From the NCBI GenBank assembly GCA_029531795.1, contig JAPEIS010000001.1:7254001-7318000 (forward strand): a DNA stretch of 64,000 nt. Direction: 5' to 3'. Made by a program: the position numbers and the translations under genes. This document shows positions 48,480-61,425 of this stretch, piece after piece. Every line of letters starts with the position of its first letter. Position 1 is the stretch's first letter. The notes below the pieces were generated by a model. The model was not told where the DNA came from. It saw only the letters and a program-made list of their open reading frames with translations, and did not search any database. This stretch comes from Sclerotinia nivalis (lineage: Eukaryota; Ascomycota; Leotiomycetes; Helotiales; Sclerotiniaceae).

Positions 48480-49937
48480 TTTAATATGTTTCACTTCGAA
48501 CTATATCTTCGCAAGACTCCGTTACTAGTACCCCTTCGAACAATAACAACAACAATAGTGATATCGAATTATCAAATGCTGACCCTGTTCTAGTACAGAT
48601 CATAGAAACTTTACGAGTAGTAATACCCGACAAGTATCATAACAATCAAAGGGAACTCGAAACCTTTCTACTCCAAACCGAAATGTATTTCAAATTCAAC
48701 ATTGCCAAATTTATGATTCTCGATAGTTATAGTTTGTATATCTCCTTTTACTTTTGTAGAGAAACGGCCAAATGGATTCAATCTTATCTTAGAGATTACT
48801 TTACCAAGTCTGGAGATCATTGTATAACAATCATACGAACCATTTTCGAAAGCTTCGTAAGATTCAAGAGAGAAATCGGATGAGTATTTGAGGATATCAA
48901 CGAAATTAAGACAATCGAACGAAACTTATTCGTTTTAAAACAAACTGAAGCAATGATCAATTATACTACAGAATTCAGACGATATGTTAATCAAACCAAA
49001 TAAGATCAATAGGCTTTGCTAAGTCATTTCCATTGCGACTTCAAAGATCATATAAAATTGGAATTTGCAAAAGGTATCGAGCCTACAAATATCAATGAAA
49101 TGATAGAACTCGCAATTAAGATCGATAATCGGCTTTACGAATATCAACGAGATAAGAAGTTCCAAAACTATTCAGGTTAGAATTACAAACGAAACGAAGG
49201 AAGACGATATCAAACTAGGAATGAAAGTTATAAAGATCCGATGAAGCTAAATGCTATCATCTGAGGAAAGCCATTCAAGGAAAAAATGAATAAATGCAGA
49301 AATGAGAAGTTATACTTCAAATACGGACAATCAGGATATAGAGCTGCAATTCATCGCTAAAAGAAATAAGGAAACTTCAATCGGAATAAGAAACCTTGGA
49401 AGGGCAAAAAACAATTCAATGTGATATTCGCATTTCAGTTATATGCTCTAAATTGTATGAACTTAGGTTTTAAAGAACAATTAGAGGATAATCAATTCGA
49501 AAAATCAAAAGATTCAGAAGAAGAGTCAATTTTGTGGATCAATCGAAAGCCAAGTTCAGGGGAACTTTGGACTATACAGTATATCGACGAATGGAATCGT
49601 CGAATTTGGAAATTTGAAGAAACAAATGAAAGAATTTATAGCAATGATCTAAATGTAAAAGGCATTGTAGAGGGAGAAACTTATGAAATAAGAATCATCG
49701 ATAAGTATAGAATCTTATAATACGGAGTTACGATCAATTCCTTCTTTATCGAAAAAACCTTATATTATTATATAAAAATACCTGAACTAGAAGAAATATG
49801 GGAAGTCATTTATTTCTATCACGATATTAATCATCCTATATATAAGATACACCTAATACAATAGGTAGGGAATAAATATTTAGTGCAAATCCAAATCATA
49901 CAATCTTCATAAATAACAGAACATTTTTTCCGAATTA
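48480..49937 (+). pseudogene. Gypsy-3 gag
   Basis: The N-terminal linker SNNNNNSDIELSNADPVL is followed by the capsid block: TEMYFKFNIAKFMIL, WIQSYLRDYF, then TEFRRYVNQTKQDQQALLSH and INEMIELAIKIDNRLYEYQR. Together these are typical of Retrotrans_gag. A CCHC knuckle lies at about 49290-49360 (CRNEKLYFKYGQSGYRAAIH, with C-to-Y/F changes expected from RIP). The frame to about 49720 is open (KSKDSEEESILWINRKPSSG). Gypsy-4 interrupts it at 49943. Confidence 0.85.
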
Positions 49938-49942
49938 TATAA

Positions 49943-52900
49943 TATCACGGTGAGGGAAAAGGTATGTGTAGGTTTGATCTATTGTTGTACTACGAGGAGG
50001 AGAAGAAGGTCAAGGAGGTGATCTGACTATATAGAAGTGAGTGTATGTATGTGTGTCTAAGGTATATATGATTACGTGTAGGTGAAGGGAGATGAATCTG
50101 TAATAGTACTCCTTTTTTAAGAAACCTATTTGATTTTAAATGGGTATTAAAAAATAAAGAAAAATAAAGAAAAAATACAGATCTCTTTCCTCAATTAGGT
50201 TTCTGAACAAAAAATGTATAATATCCTTTAATGATGTTATATCTCTTATTGTTATAATATGTAATATACTTTTAGACGAAGTAAACAATCTTAGTGTGAA
50301 TAGATCTTCGTAGAATGGGTGTAGTAATCGTATTATATAACTCTGATTGCAAATTCTGTGGTTTTGGTTGCAATATAGTAATATCGAAGTACTTTAGGAT
50401 TCAAGCTGGTGGTTCTGGTTTTTCTGGATGAAGGCGATGATATTCGATAAGAACTTTCTCGTTACCTTTTAAGTCATTAATTAGTTGCCAAGTTGGTGTG
50501 TAGTGTTTTTATTTGATCAAATAATGATGGCCATCTTTATTGTGATTATCTAGAACTCCTTCAAATATTTATTTCTAAATAGGCTTATTCTTATCGTTGT
50601 TCTGTTCCAAAATTCTGTTCTGTATAGTCAGGGATTTTGACTCGTTAATCGTTGCTTGAGCCGGGAAGTGAGGATTAGTATAAACTGGAAATAAAAGAGA
50701 ATAATGGAAAATAGAGAAGATTTTAATGTTTTTAGATAATTGAATAAAATAAGTATGAAAATAAACTTTGATAATTTCGTAAGGGCTGATCTATTTATCA
50801 TTTAGCTTTTTTGCTTTGTATGAAGTCTTTATATTTTTGGTATTGACAAAGATTTTCTAATTAGTTGTATAGTAAGATGAGTTAGAGCGATAATAGTTAG
50901 TATAGTTTTTATAAGTAGCAATTGTTTGCTGTGTAAGAATACGAAGTTGTTTTAAAATATGTTTTATATGATCTGTGGTTTTATTACTTTTAAAGAATTC
51001 CTGTTTTTGTATTAGAGTTATATTCGATGAGTAAGGTTTATTAGATTTAATGCTTAGATATAGATTAAAGTTGTAATTGGTGAAGAAAGGCGAACAATTA
51101 ATTGTTTCAGAGATCAAATTATTAGATGCAAATTCGGTTAAGGGTAATCAATCCAATTAATTGTTTTGATGATAGTTAACAAAAGCTTGTAAATATTACT
51201 CCAGAATCGAATTAATATACTTAGTTTGATTATCTGTTTGAGGATGAAAAGCTGAAGAATATTTTAAGGTAACTTCCAATTGCTCCAAAAGTTGTAACTA
51301 GAATCTTGATACGAATTGCGTTCTCCAATCGGAAATGATATTGTTCGGAAGTTTATAAAGTATATAAACGTAACTGATAAAAGTATCGATTAGTTTTTCT
51401 GTCGTTAGTGTGTGTATACCGATGAAATGTTTCATTTTGGTTAACCTACAGACTATTATCAAGATATGTTTATAGATAGAATTATAACGAATATAATCCG
51501 GGAATAGTGTAATATAATCGATTGAGATATCAGATTATGTGCAAAAAGGGACAGGCAACGATTTTAAAAATCCGGAAGATGTCGATTTGGACGATTTGGT
51601 GTAAATACAAAGTTCGCAGGCCTTTACGTAGGATGCGATCTCCAAATGCATATTAGACCATTAGTATGTACAAAAAACAAAATCGATCGTTTTAATTCGA
51701 TCAAAATAGCCAACAGAACCAGAAGAATGAATTCGATAGATAATTTGGAGTTTGAATTCATCATCTGATAAAATCCAAATCTTATCCCGGTAGTAAATTC
51801 TATTATTTTGGATCGAACAATCTTGTATAACGATTCGAAGGGTTTTACGATACTCTTTTGGTTATTTAATCATCAATAAATTGTTAAAAGTAAAGATAAG
51901 TTGATCTGTGATATCGGATCTAATATATACTGTATCGATTAAGATATCAATTGGTTGATCGTAGAGTGGTATTATTGTTTCCACTAATACCAAATTGATA
52001 TACTCAATCAAATCTTTATAAAGGTCGTCGTCAAAACGGTTTTAAGGAAGAATAATGCGTTTTCGATTTTTTAGATGTTCATCGTTTGGATCAAAGTGAT
52101 ACAATCGATCTTCGTGTTTTTTATTTAGTGCGTTTAATCGAATAGCTTTGTTTTCTGGTCGATAGATTATACGGAAATTATATTGAAACAGAAATTCAGA
52201 TTATCGTATTTACCGTTGATTAAGAGCTTTTATAATTATAAAATATTCAAGGTTCTTATAATCAATAAGAATCTCGAATTCCTTTTGTAAGTTTTGGAGT
52301 TTTGAGTATTATTCTTCTATTACCTTGATAATAATAAGTAATTCTTTATCATAAATCTCATAATTGTATTTCGTTGTTGTATACTTAGATGAAAAGTAAA
52401 CGACTGGATACAAAACGTTATCATCATCGTATTGCGAAAGAACTCCTCCTGAAGCTCAATCGGAAACATCGGTTTCCAAAACAGTTTTTCACTTGTAATC
52501 AAAGTATACCAAAACCGGCACTATTATAAAAGCTCTTTTTAAAACGTCAAAAGCCTTTATATAATCTGCAGTCCAATCCCATATAATATTCTTCTGCAAG
52601 AGATCATTGAGAAAGCAACAAATCTTTAAAAAATCTTTTATAAAACATCAATAGAAATTAACGAAACCAAGAAATCGTTGTAAATCCTTTACATATAAAA
52701 ACAATTCCCAAAATATAATAATTGTAACCTTTTCTTAATCTATTTCGATGCCTTCGATTATAATAATAAGACCCAAATACTTTGTCTTTGTGGCTTCGAA
52801 CTCGCATTTGTTAATATCAATCTATAATCCAGCATCCATTAACTTTTGAACTACTTGATAGATATACTCTTTATATTCTATAGGATTATCGAAGTAGATT

Positions 52901-55900
52901 AGGATATCATCGAAATATACAATATAATATTTGTCCAATTCGTCGAAAAGCGTATGATTGATATAATGTTGGAACGATATAAATGCATTGCAAAAACCGA
53001 AAAGCATAACCAGAGATTCAAAAAGATCAAAACGAATAATAAATGTAGTTTTCCATTCATTCCTTTCGGCGATTCGCAATTTGTTGAATGCTACAATGAT
53101 ATCAAGTTTAGTATAAATTTTTGCATTACAAAAAGCGTTCAACATTTCGCGAACGATAGATAATAGATAACGATTTTTTATAATAACATTATTTAATCCT
53201 CGATAATCTTGACAAATATAGACCCCCCCTCCCAGCTTGATAATCAATAGCAAAGGAAAGATACATTACGATCTCAATTCCCAAATAAACCCCTTGAAAA
53301 GATTATTATCAAATCATTTGCATACCATTACCAATTCCATTAACGATAAAGAACGATTTTTGAAATAAGATAACTCTTTACCAAACATCAATTCAATTTT
53401 GTAATCCCAGATTCAACGAAACAGCAATTTATCTGTATAACATAAAAGAAAAACAGGAAATTTGTCTTGTAATCATATAGGAAACTTTTATTATATTTGA
53501 TTATCATTAAAAGGAGATTTGCCAGTTAAAAATTTATCGATATCAGTTTCAGAGACCTTTCGCAAATGGAGCGGTTTGTAACAATTATATATAAAATCAT
53601 AAAATTACAATAGGGTTCTAGAAAGCATTTCTGTTATATTACCTTGCCCTTATAAAATCGATCGAAAATCCCTTTCTGTGAGTATCGAAGACAATATAAC
53701 TTATCGCAAATAATCTTGCTCAATAGTTTTCTATACAATATTCAATTCATCCTATATCAATCGAATAGCTTGAATATTATCTTGTTAATAAAACAAAACA
53801 AAGCTAGAAACTTACAACCAATGAATATCATCTATATTTGGGCTTATATCTTTGTAAATAGGTATAGAGAATTCCCCAACAGAAAATAAGGGTAAACGGT
53901 TTTTTGAATTGTGAATAAATCGATACCGATTTGCAATCTTTAAGATCGATTTTGGATATAGACAATTAAGAATCATCTATGCTTGATTATTTGATTCTTC
54001 ATAATACTTTATTCGATAATAATTTATACCAAACATCAGACCCTGTTGAAATTCGAAATCAATAAAAGAATCATCAGATTATAATATATAATTTTCATCT
54101 AATATTTCTTCAATAAAAGGTTTTTTATAAAAAGTTCTTTTAAAAGTAAAAAGCGTTTAAATAAATGAATAATCGATATCGTTTTTTGAACAATCCTCGA
54201 TATATGAAGAACAGTATTTATAAATTGTACATTTAGCTTTTATATTAGGATCGGTAAGGAATTTATTTAAAGGTTCGATAACATCAACGACCTATTGTAG
54301 AATAACTTTTGCTAGATCTTCTTGTTCTTTGATCGAAGATAGGATCATTGATATAATAACTAGCTCTGAATTATAATGCACTAAACAATTGAAAACACAA
54401 TAATTTGAAAAGAATATTAAATTTATCTCTATCCAATTGATAATAGAATTGTAACGCTGTAACTATAATAAACCAAAGATTAACAATATCTCTAATGAAA
54501 ACTAGATAATATAAAAGAACCAATACTCATAATAATCCCCTATAACAATTTCCATTACAAAATATTCTGTAATTCTATCGGCAACCTTTCTATCGGCAAG
54601 TCGGAATTCGCGAAGATGAAATAAGAATTGTATTTCAATATTGTATTTGAAAACAAAAAAACGATCAGCAAAGATTTCTTCAAAACATCCATTATCAATA
54701 AAACTTATAACAGTAAAGGGATTTTTATACATAAAGAATATAGTAGTTTTAACAAGTAGAGATTTGCTATTCATAGAATTAAATTACAATAGCTTATCTC
54801 TATCCATTCCTCGATTTACCTTTTTGCCCTTAGTATTCCTCCATAAGCGATTTTTCGTAGAGGTTAATCTTTTCCCTATTCGGGATTTTCCTTGATTGAA
54901 CTGGGTATAGAGATAACCTCCTCTAGTTCGATATAGCTTTACTATTGTACCTGATTCAAATGCTGTTGGCTTTATACCCAATTACCAGTATATCCTCTTC
55001 GAAATCCATTGCGATTATTATTAAACCTATTGACGCTTCGAAAAGTCGGAATAACAATGTGTTAATCAAAGGCCGGATTAGTTGAGGCAGCGGTATTGCA
55101 ATTGGAAAAGGTATTAATAGAAACTTGTTTGCCAAAAAAAAGATTACCATTGATATCATAAATAATATAACAATCAATCTAAAAGTGATCGATCCTACTA
55201 CAACAATTGTAAGAAATTGCAGGATTAAACTTCTTTTTCTTATTTTGCAAATCCTTTTTTTGTTGTCCTTTTTGTTTCATTATATCGAAATCTATAGAAT
55301 CATTATTAGCAACAGATACTTTACCAGAATTTTTGTTATAATACTCAACATCACAAAGATTCTAACTCCAAATAGAGAATTTCTTTTACCAACCATCAAT
55401 ATCGTCGATTGCACAAAAATTCGAATTACCAATGACTAAAGTTCGAAAAAAGGTTGTAACCTTTTGCTTCATTGTATTAACAATCTCACAATCAAATTTG
55501 TAACAAGAGTTAGCAAGATAAAACAATATAAAAAAGAAAACCGAAAAGGATTCCTTTGGATCTATAGAAAGTTTATCGAATTTAAATAAAACTTTCCTTT
55601 CGATATCTATAGAGATATATAATTTGTCCAATTTGGCCAAAAACGAAACAGCAGAATCGAAGCAAATGGGATCGTCAACGAATTTGATAATATCTGTAAT
55701 ACACTTTTGTTGTGTTTGATCATCGAGAAGATTAATAGTATAGCTAATTTTCTTTTGTTCGAAAGCAAAAAGTTGTAAATCGATTATTTAACAAAATTGC
55801 AAATCCAATTTTCAGGATTGATAGTTTTTTTGTTGGATGAGAATATTAAATCTTTTGTTTTTAAAAACGAGTGGGTTTTTCTAAGTTTGATAAGGAGTAG

Positions 55901-56692
55901 TCGGTTTCTAGTTAATGATAGTACTATCAGTATCCAATTGAGTTTATTTGCCGGTTAGAATACGAAGAAGCTCGACGTTTTCCGCTTTGAATTCCTCGAT
56001 CTTATTTATTTGAATAGCGATATAGGTAGCTTGAATAGTAAAGCGATCTTCGATAACAAAGAAAATATAATTCAAATAAACAATTTATTCGTTAGAATCG
56101 ATAGTAAGGTTTGGTATCACTAGAGTATTCAATTCTACTAGGATTTGTATAATAGTAGATTATTGATCAAAGACTCGTTGAATTTCGGTATAAATTCTTT
56201 CGATAGAAATAGAAGTCGCATTATTAGCAAATGTAGAACCAAAAGCCATTATAAAAAGAATTACAATTGTACAAAGTAATCGATAGGGAATTTGCGATTG
56301 TACAAAAGTAATCAAAAACAGATACAGAAGTTTACAAATAAATACAATTGTATAAAAGCAATTAGGGATCAGAAACTGTACAAAAGCAAATAAGAAATGC
56401 GATTACACAAAAGCAAGCGAGTTACAATGGTACAAAAGTAATTGAAAACAGATATAGAAGTTTATAGATGATTTAACAAAGCCAAATCACTTCGTAAAGT
56501 AACGGAACCTTTGAAAGAGTAGTACAAACTATTACGATGAGGGAAAAGGTATATATAGGTTTGATCTATTGTTATACTACGAGAAAGAGAAGAAGGTCAA
56601 GGAGGTGATCTGATTATATAGAAGTGAGTGTATGTATATGTGCCTAAGGCACACATGATCACGTGCAGGTGAAGGGAGATGAACCCGTAACA
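49943..56692 (-). mobile_element. Gypsy-4, second copy of the Gypsy-1 family, 6750 bp, TSD TATAA
   Basis: Minus-strand element with 163 bp LTRs (49943-50105 and 56530-56692). TATAA flanks it on both sides (49938-49942, 56693-56697). The order of gag, protease, RT, RNase H, integrase and chromodomain-like tail equals that of Gypsy-1. The right (5') LTR is partly, and the left (3') LTR strongly, changed by C-to-T and G-to-A mutations. Confidence 0.93.
50272..56249 (-). pseudogene. Gypsy-4 gag-pol, RIP-degraded
   Basis: Gag starts at 56249 (minus). A protease-like segment spans 54774-54502 (NSKSLLVKTTIFFMYKNPFT). RT spans about 53300-52800 with a mutated catalytic box (YFDDILIYFDN, Leu-to-Phe beside the Asp pair). 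The RNase H region is near 52500-52320. The integrase and chromodomain-like tail end near 50272. The 143-codon RT fragment at 53253-52822 is the longest open part. The copy differs from Gypsy-1 mostly by transitions. Confidence 0.85.
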
Positions 56693-59600
56693 TATAAGAA
56701 CTACCTCTAACTACCAAATGGAAAAATATACTCGACGACAAGATTTCAGTTGGTCAAACAATTACAAATGATAAGGAAGAAGATTGTTGGAATGTTTCTC
56801 CATCGGATCAGTTAAATCGCTTAATTGACCAAATTGATCAAATTGACCAAATTGACTAAATTGATCAAATTGACCAAAACAACCGAACAGATCAAAATAA
56901 GCAATTAAACGCTACAGGATACAGCGGACAGATCAATCTGATGGTTATGATCAATGAGTATCGGTTTAGAGCTATAATAGATTTTGGAGCAATCGGAAAT
57001 TTTATTGTATAAAAAGCTGTGCAAGAAGTTGGTATAAGGTTCCAAACGAAGAAACACTCCACTTATATACATTGCAATTAGTAGACGGACAATTAATTGA
57101 TACTGAAAATGGGATAATACGAATGGAGATTAAGCCAATAGAAATACAGATAGATGAATATTACAAATTTATACAGCTTGATATAGTTCCATTAAGGAAT
57201 CATCAGATTATATTGGGTATATTATAATTGATACAATACAATCTCAATATTAATTGGAATCGAGGAATTTTGATATTCAATCAATGCGATTACGATTATC
57301 GAGATATATACGAGTCTGTGAGATTGAATATATGTTTTAAGGAGTTGAAGGCAAACAATCTTATCGATGTAGAATACCGAATCTAGGATTCCTCACTGAT
57401 GGATATACCAATGGAGTATAAGAAATATACAAAACTTTTCGAGGAAAGAAAAGGTTATGAGGTTTTACTAGAATACAAATTGTAGGATCACGAAATAGTG
57501 TTAACGGAAGGAAAGATACTTCTATTTAGGCTTATTTATTAAATGTCGGAAGGAGATTTGAGGATATTTAAGGAATATATTGATGATAATTTAAAAAAAG
57601 AATGGATCAAAGAATCTATTTTACAGGTAATTAGTTTTGTATTATATATATCTAAAAAGAATGGAATCAAAAGGTTATATATAGATTATTGCAAGTTCAA
57701 TGATATAACAATCAAGGATCGATATCTATTTCTATTAGTTATGGAATTGAAAAATCGATTAGGGAAAACTAAGATTTTCTTCAAGTTTGATTTACGAAAC
57801 GGTTTTCATCTAATTAGAATGAAGAAAGGTGAAGAATGGAAAACAATATTCAGAACTCGATACAGATTATACAAATATCAAGTTATACCATTTGGGTTAA
57901 CCAATACATTAACAATATGTATATGTTTGATAAACAATGTATTGAGAAAGTATCTCGATATTTGTTGTATTTGTTATTTGAACGATATATTGGTCTATTC
58001 GGAGACTTTGGAACAATATATTCAAGATGTCAGTAATATTTTAGTATACTTAAAAGAAACAGACTTTCAGTACAAATTTAACAAATATATATTTTATGTT
58101 ATAGAAACGGAGTTTTTAGATTATACAATCTTTCCAGGAAAACTCAAAATAAGTTCAGACAAATTATAGACTATTCAAGAATAAAGTCAGCCTATAAATG
58201 TTAAGGAAATATAATCTTTTCTAGGATTTGCTAATTTCTATTGTAGATTCATTAAAGATTATTCGAAAATAACAACTCCGATATCCGAAATAACCAAAAA
58301 GAATTAAGGAGAGTTTCAATGAACAGAAAAGGTACAGAAAGCTTTCGAATTATTCAAACAAGTCTTTATAAAAGAATCAATACTTTTATCATTTGACCCT
58401 GAATTACCAATTGAGGTCGAAACCGATTCTTCGGATTATACTTTGGGGGCAGTATTAAACCAGCTAGAAGCGAATAAGAAATAACAATTAATAGTTTATT
58501 ATTCCTGTAAGTTATTGTTAACAAAATTGAATTATGAAATTTACGATAAGAAGCTACTAGCTATAGTTGAAACATTTAAGAAATGGAGAATCTATTTGGA
58601 AGGATCGAAATATATGGTGCAGGTATATACCGATTATAAGAACTTAATTTACTTTATTACAACGAAGGAATTAAACAAATGGCAGGTCAGATAATCCGAA
58701 ACTATAACTGCCTACAATTTTCATATTTTATATATCAAGGGAATAGAAAACGCTAGAACCGATATTCTCAATAGAAAACCAGAATATTTACAAAATAAAG
58801 TATACAAAATATATACAATCTTAAAAAAAGAAGATAATATATTAATATACAACAAATTACAATTCGCTGTTTCCTCCAAAATTGATTATAGCACAATTAA
58901 AGAGCAATTGAAAACAGAATATGAACAAAATACTACTGCGAAACGAATCCTCAAGAATACAAACAACTTAGAAAAGGGATTCAGCATTGACAAAGAGTTT
59001 ATATATTTCTACAACAAATTATATATACCTTTTAGATTAGCTGAAGAATATATTCAAGAACAATATGAGCTTCCAGTTTATAGGTATCAAGGAATAACTA
59101 GAACTTTTGTTAGAATCAGGAAAGAAGTTTACTTTCCAAAAATGAGGACTACAATTGAGAAAGTAATTGAGAACTGCAATATTTGCATACAAAACAAAGC
59201 CATTAGATATACTCTATATGATCAATTTAAGATCCCTGAATTATCTATTCAATTGTAGAAGTCCATTGCATAGGATTTCGTAATGAAACTATCTATATCC
59301 AAAGAACCAATTATACTAAAGGAATACGATTTCATTTTAGTAATGATAGATAGATTAACGAAATTCGTTTATATGATATTATTCTGTGAGAAATGGATAG
59401 CAGATAATCTGGCTTATATATTCCTACGAAACATAGTCAGTATTCATGGTGTATTAGAGGAAATAATTTCAGATAGGGATAAACTTTTTATATCAAAATT
59501 CTGGATTACTCTTATAGTATTACTTGGAGTCAAATACAAACTATCTATTGCGTTTCATCTTTAAATAGATGATCAAATAGAACATCTAAATTAGACGATG

Positions 59601-60332
59601 GAAATTTATCTACGTTGCTACATCAACTATAAACAAAACGATTAGATTGAATTATTACTTTTAGTTCAATTCGCATATAATACATCGAAAACAGAAACAA
59701 CAAAAGTAACACCAGCATATGCTAACTATGGATATACTTCATTAACCTACTGTTCATTATTTCTACAAACAGCGAATGCCGATAAAGCTATAAAAGATAT
59801 ATCGGAAATCAAGGAACTATATAAACAGCTTTCATTGGATCTGCAGTTTATAGTTTTGAGAACAGCTACATATTACAACAAATCACAAAGTATAGGATTT
59901 ATTCTTAAAAAAAGGGATAAAGTTTATTTGATTCGAAAAAACATTCAAATGCAACAATCAAATGATAAATTAGACTACAAAAAACTAGGATTATTCGAAA
60001 TCAAAGAAATAGTAGAATTTATCAATTTCAGATTGAAATTATCAAATACTATAAATATCCATTTAGTATTTTATATATCCTTACTCGAACTAGCGCCACC
60101 AGGAGCGCCGAATGTACCAGAGATTATAATCGAATTTATTAATTTGAACGCCAAATACGATATCGAAACGATATTAGATTGCAAGTATGTCAGAAACACA
60201 ATAAAGTATTTAATCAAATGGTTCGATTATTTATATTCAGAAAACATTTGGGAATCTAGGAAGAATCTTAATTGCCTTGAAAAGCTGCAGGCGTTCTATC
60301 AGCGATATCCGGATCTATTCAAAAAGGATTAA
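56693..60332 (+). pseudogene. Gypsy-3 pol with chromodomain
   Basis: Protease is at about 56940-57010 (YRFRAIIDFGAIGNFI, from DSGATGNFI). RT is at 57543-58169; its catalytic box is YLND instead of YLDD, a G-to-A change that should kill activity. RNase H is at about 58400-58700 (VETDSSDYTLGAVLNQ, VYTDYKNLIYF). The integrase zinc region CNICIQNKA is near 59175. The core DFVMKLSISKE, VMIDRLTKFVYMI and EEIISDRDKLFISKFW spans 59275-59530. A clear chromodomain (YDIETILDCKYVRNT, YLIKWFDY, NIWESRKNL) lies at 60150-60270, and the product ends at 60332. Long open stretches remain, so this copy is less degraded than Gypsy-2. Confidence 0.88.
56815..56885. repeat. attgaccaa/attgatcaa tandem repeat in Gypsy-3
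   Basis: Nine-base units repeated about seven times, encoding an Asp/Gln/Ile-rich linker between the gag and protease regions (Asp-Gln-Ile type in the parent frame). Confidence 0.65.
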
Positions 60333-60950
60333 GGGGATTCGAGAAAGACGAAAGATCGAAACCCTCCAAAAGATCGAATGGAGCATTGCTAGGGCCGGGA
60401 GCATTTCTGTCTACTCTTTCCTTTTCCGCTTGCTTTTTTGCTAATCGTTTTTTCTTTTCCAAAGCATTTAATTCATCCAAATATTTAAGGCCACGATTGG
60501 CCATCCGTTTTTTACGATTGTATAGGAATTTCTTTTGTTTATACAAACGCAAAATTTTAGTAAGTGTTTTTTCTTTTTCACGATTTAATTTCTTTTTTTG
60601 TTTATTCAGAGAAACCCAATCCGAAATACGAGGCACTTCCCGATCCCAATCTTCTTCCAAAGGAAATTCGGCATTACAGGGAATTCTAGTCAGAATATAT
60701 TCGGAACAACGAGAACGTTGAGGATTATTAACGTTTTTCATACAACGAAGTTTTTCATTGCGATAATGAGAATAGAGAGATATTTCAATTCTACAATTAT
60801 TGATAGATTGAACTAGAAGAATCTGTTCGGAACGTTTTCGAGTGGAAGGTAGGGATTTCTTAATTTTGGAGGAAGATATAATGGAAAAAGAAAGTTTTGT
60901 ACTTTTCTTCAGAATATAGCTCCGCTTTATAAGCTTGAGATAAGCTTTAG
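60319..60950 (-). CDS. antisense ORF between pol and the 3' LTR of Gypsy-3
   Basis: On the strand opposite to pol, codons are open from about 60950 to the stop at 60319 (about 210 codons). The first ATG in frame is at 60741 (140 residues: MKNVNNPQRSRCSEYILTRI...). The protein is very basic and helical (LNKQKKKLNREKEKTLTKIL; ALEKKKRLAKKQAEKER), with an acidic/aromatic C-terminus (FDLLEGFDLSSF). It overlaps the last 14 bases of pol tail to tail. No family is recognised. It stays open in an element otherwise full of stops. This could reflect function or simply the way RIP changes fall in this frame. Confidence 0.45.
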
Positions 60951-60966
60951 CTTAAATAAGGGATAG

Positions 60967-61425
60967 TATTATAATCATAAATCTTATAGTAATTGATCGT
61001 ATAAATACACATTATGATTTGATTGGATTAGTATAAGATTAAAATGATCGTAGGAACAAACGAGCACGGACTATATTAGTATCAAATCATATAATGGAGC
61101 ATAAAACATTAAAGTTTCAAAAGCTCCCAACACTTCTAGAACATTGAAATTTCGAAAACTTCCAACACTCCCGGAGCATTGAAGCTTCGAAGGCTCCTAG
61201 GGCTCCCAAATACGAAGGTCTATATAAGCAAGATGGATTTCTTTATTTGTAGAACTTCGTACTCAAAAACAATCATTAGTTTAAACACTATAATTATTAT
61301 ACAATACAATCGTTATATCTTTCATTCTCACCAAGCCCCTGTTTGATCTTTAGTAGAAACCACCACGGCCTTTCTATAAGTCCCTTGATCACTTCTTAGT
61401 GATAAAGGATTGTAGCGGCGTAACA
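60967..61425 (+). repeat. Gypsy-3 3' LTR
   Basis: 459 bp. It matches the 5' LTR once the nested solo LTR is removed, with many C/T and G/A differences in both directions. It ends GCGTAACA next to the TSD CAAAA. Confidence 0.92.

Larger units (their letters stand above)
47772..61425 (+). mobile_element. Gypsy-3, Ty3/gypsy chromovirus, 13654 bp including two nested insertions
   Basis: The LTRs are 459 bp after removing the solo-LTR insertion from the 5' one (47772-48448 and 60967-61425). They start TGTTACG and end CGTAACA, a canonical TG...CA with 7 bp inverted ends. CAAAA flanks the element (47767-47771, 61426-61430). Net length without insertions is about 6.68 kb. Gag is of the retrotrans-gag type, pol ends in a true chromodomain, and an antisense ORF lies before the 3' LTR. 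Confidence 0.93.

Noticed and set aside
31610..60332. TAA/TAG codons in place of Gln throughout pol genes, as in a variant genetic code
   Set aside because: TGA at Arg/Trp positions and other C-to-T and G-to-A changes occur as well, and the flanking host genes use the standard code. RIP explains all of it.
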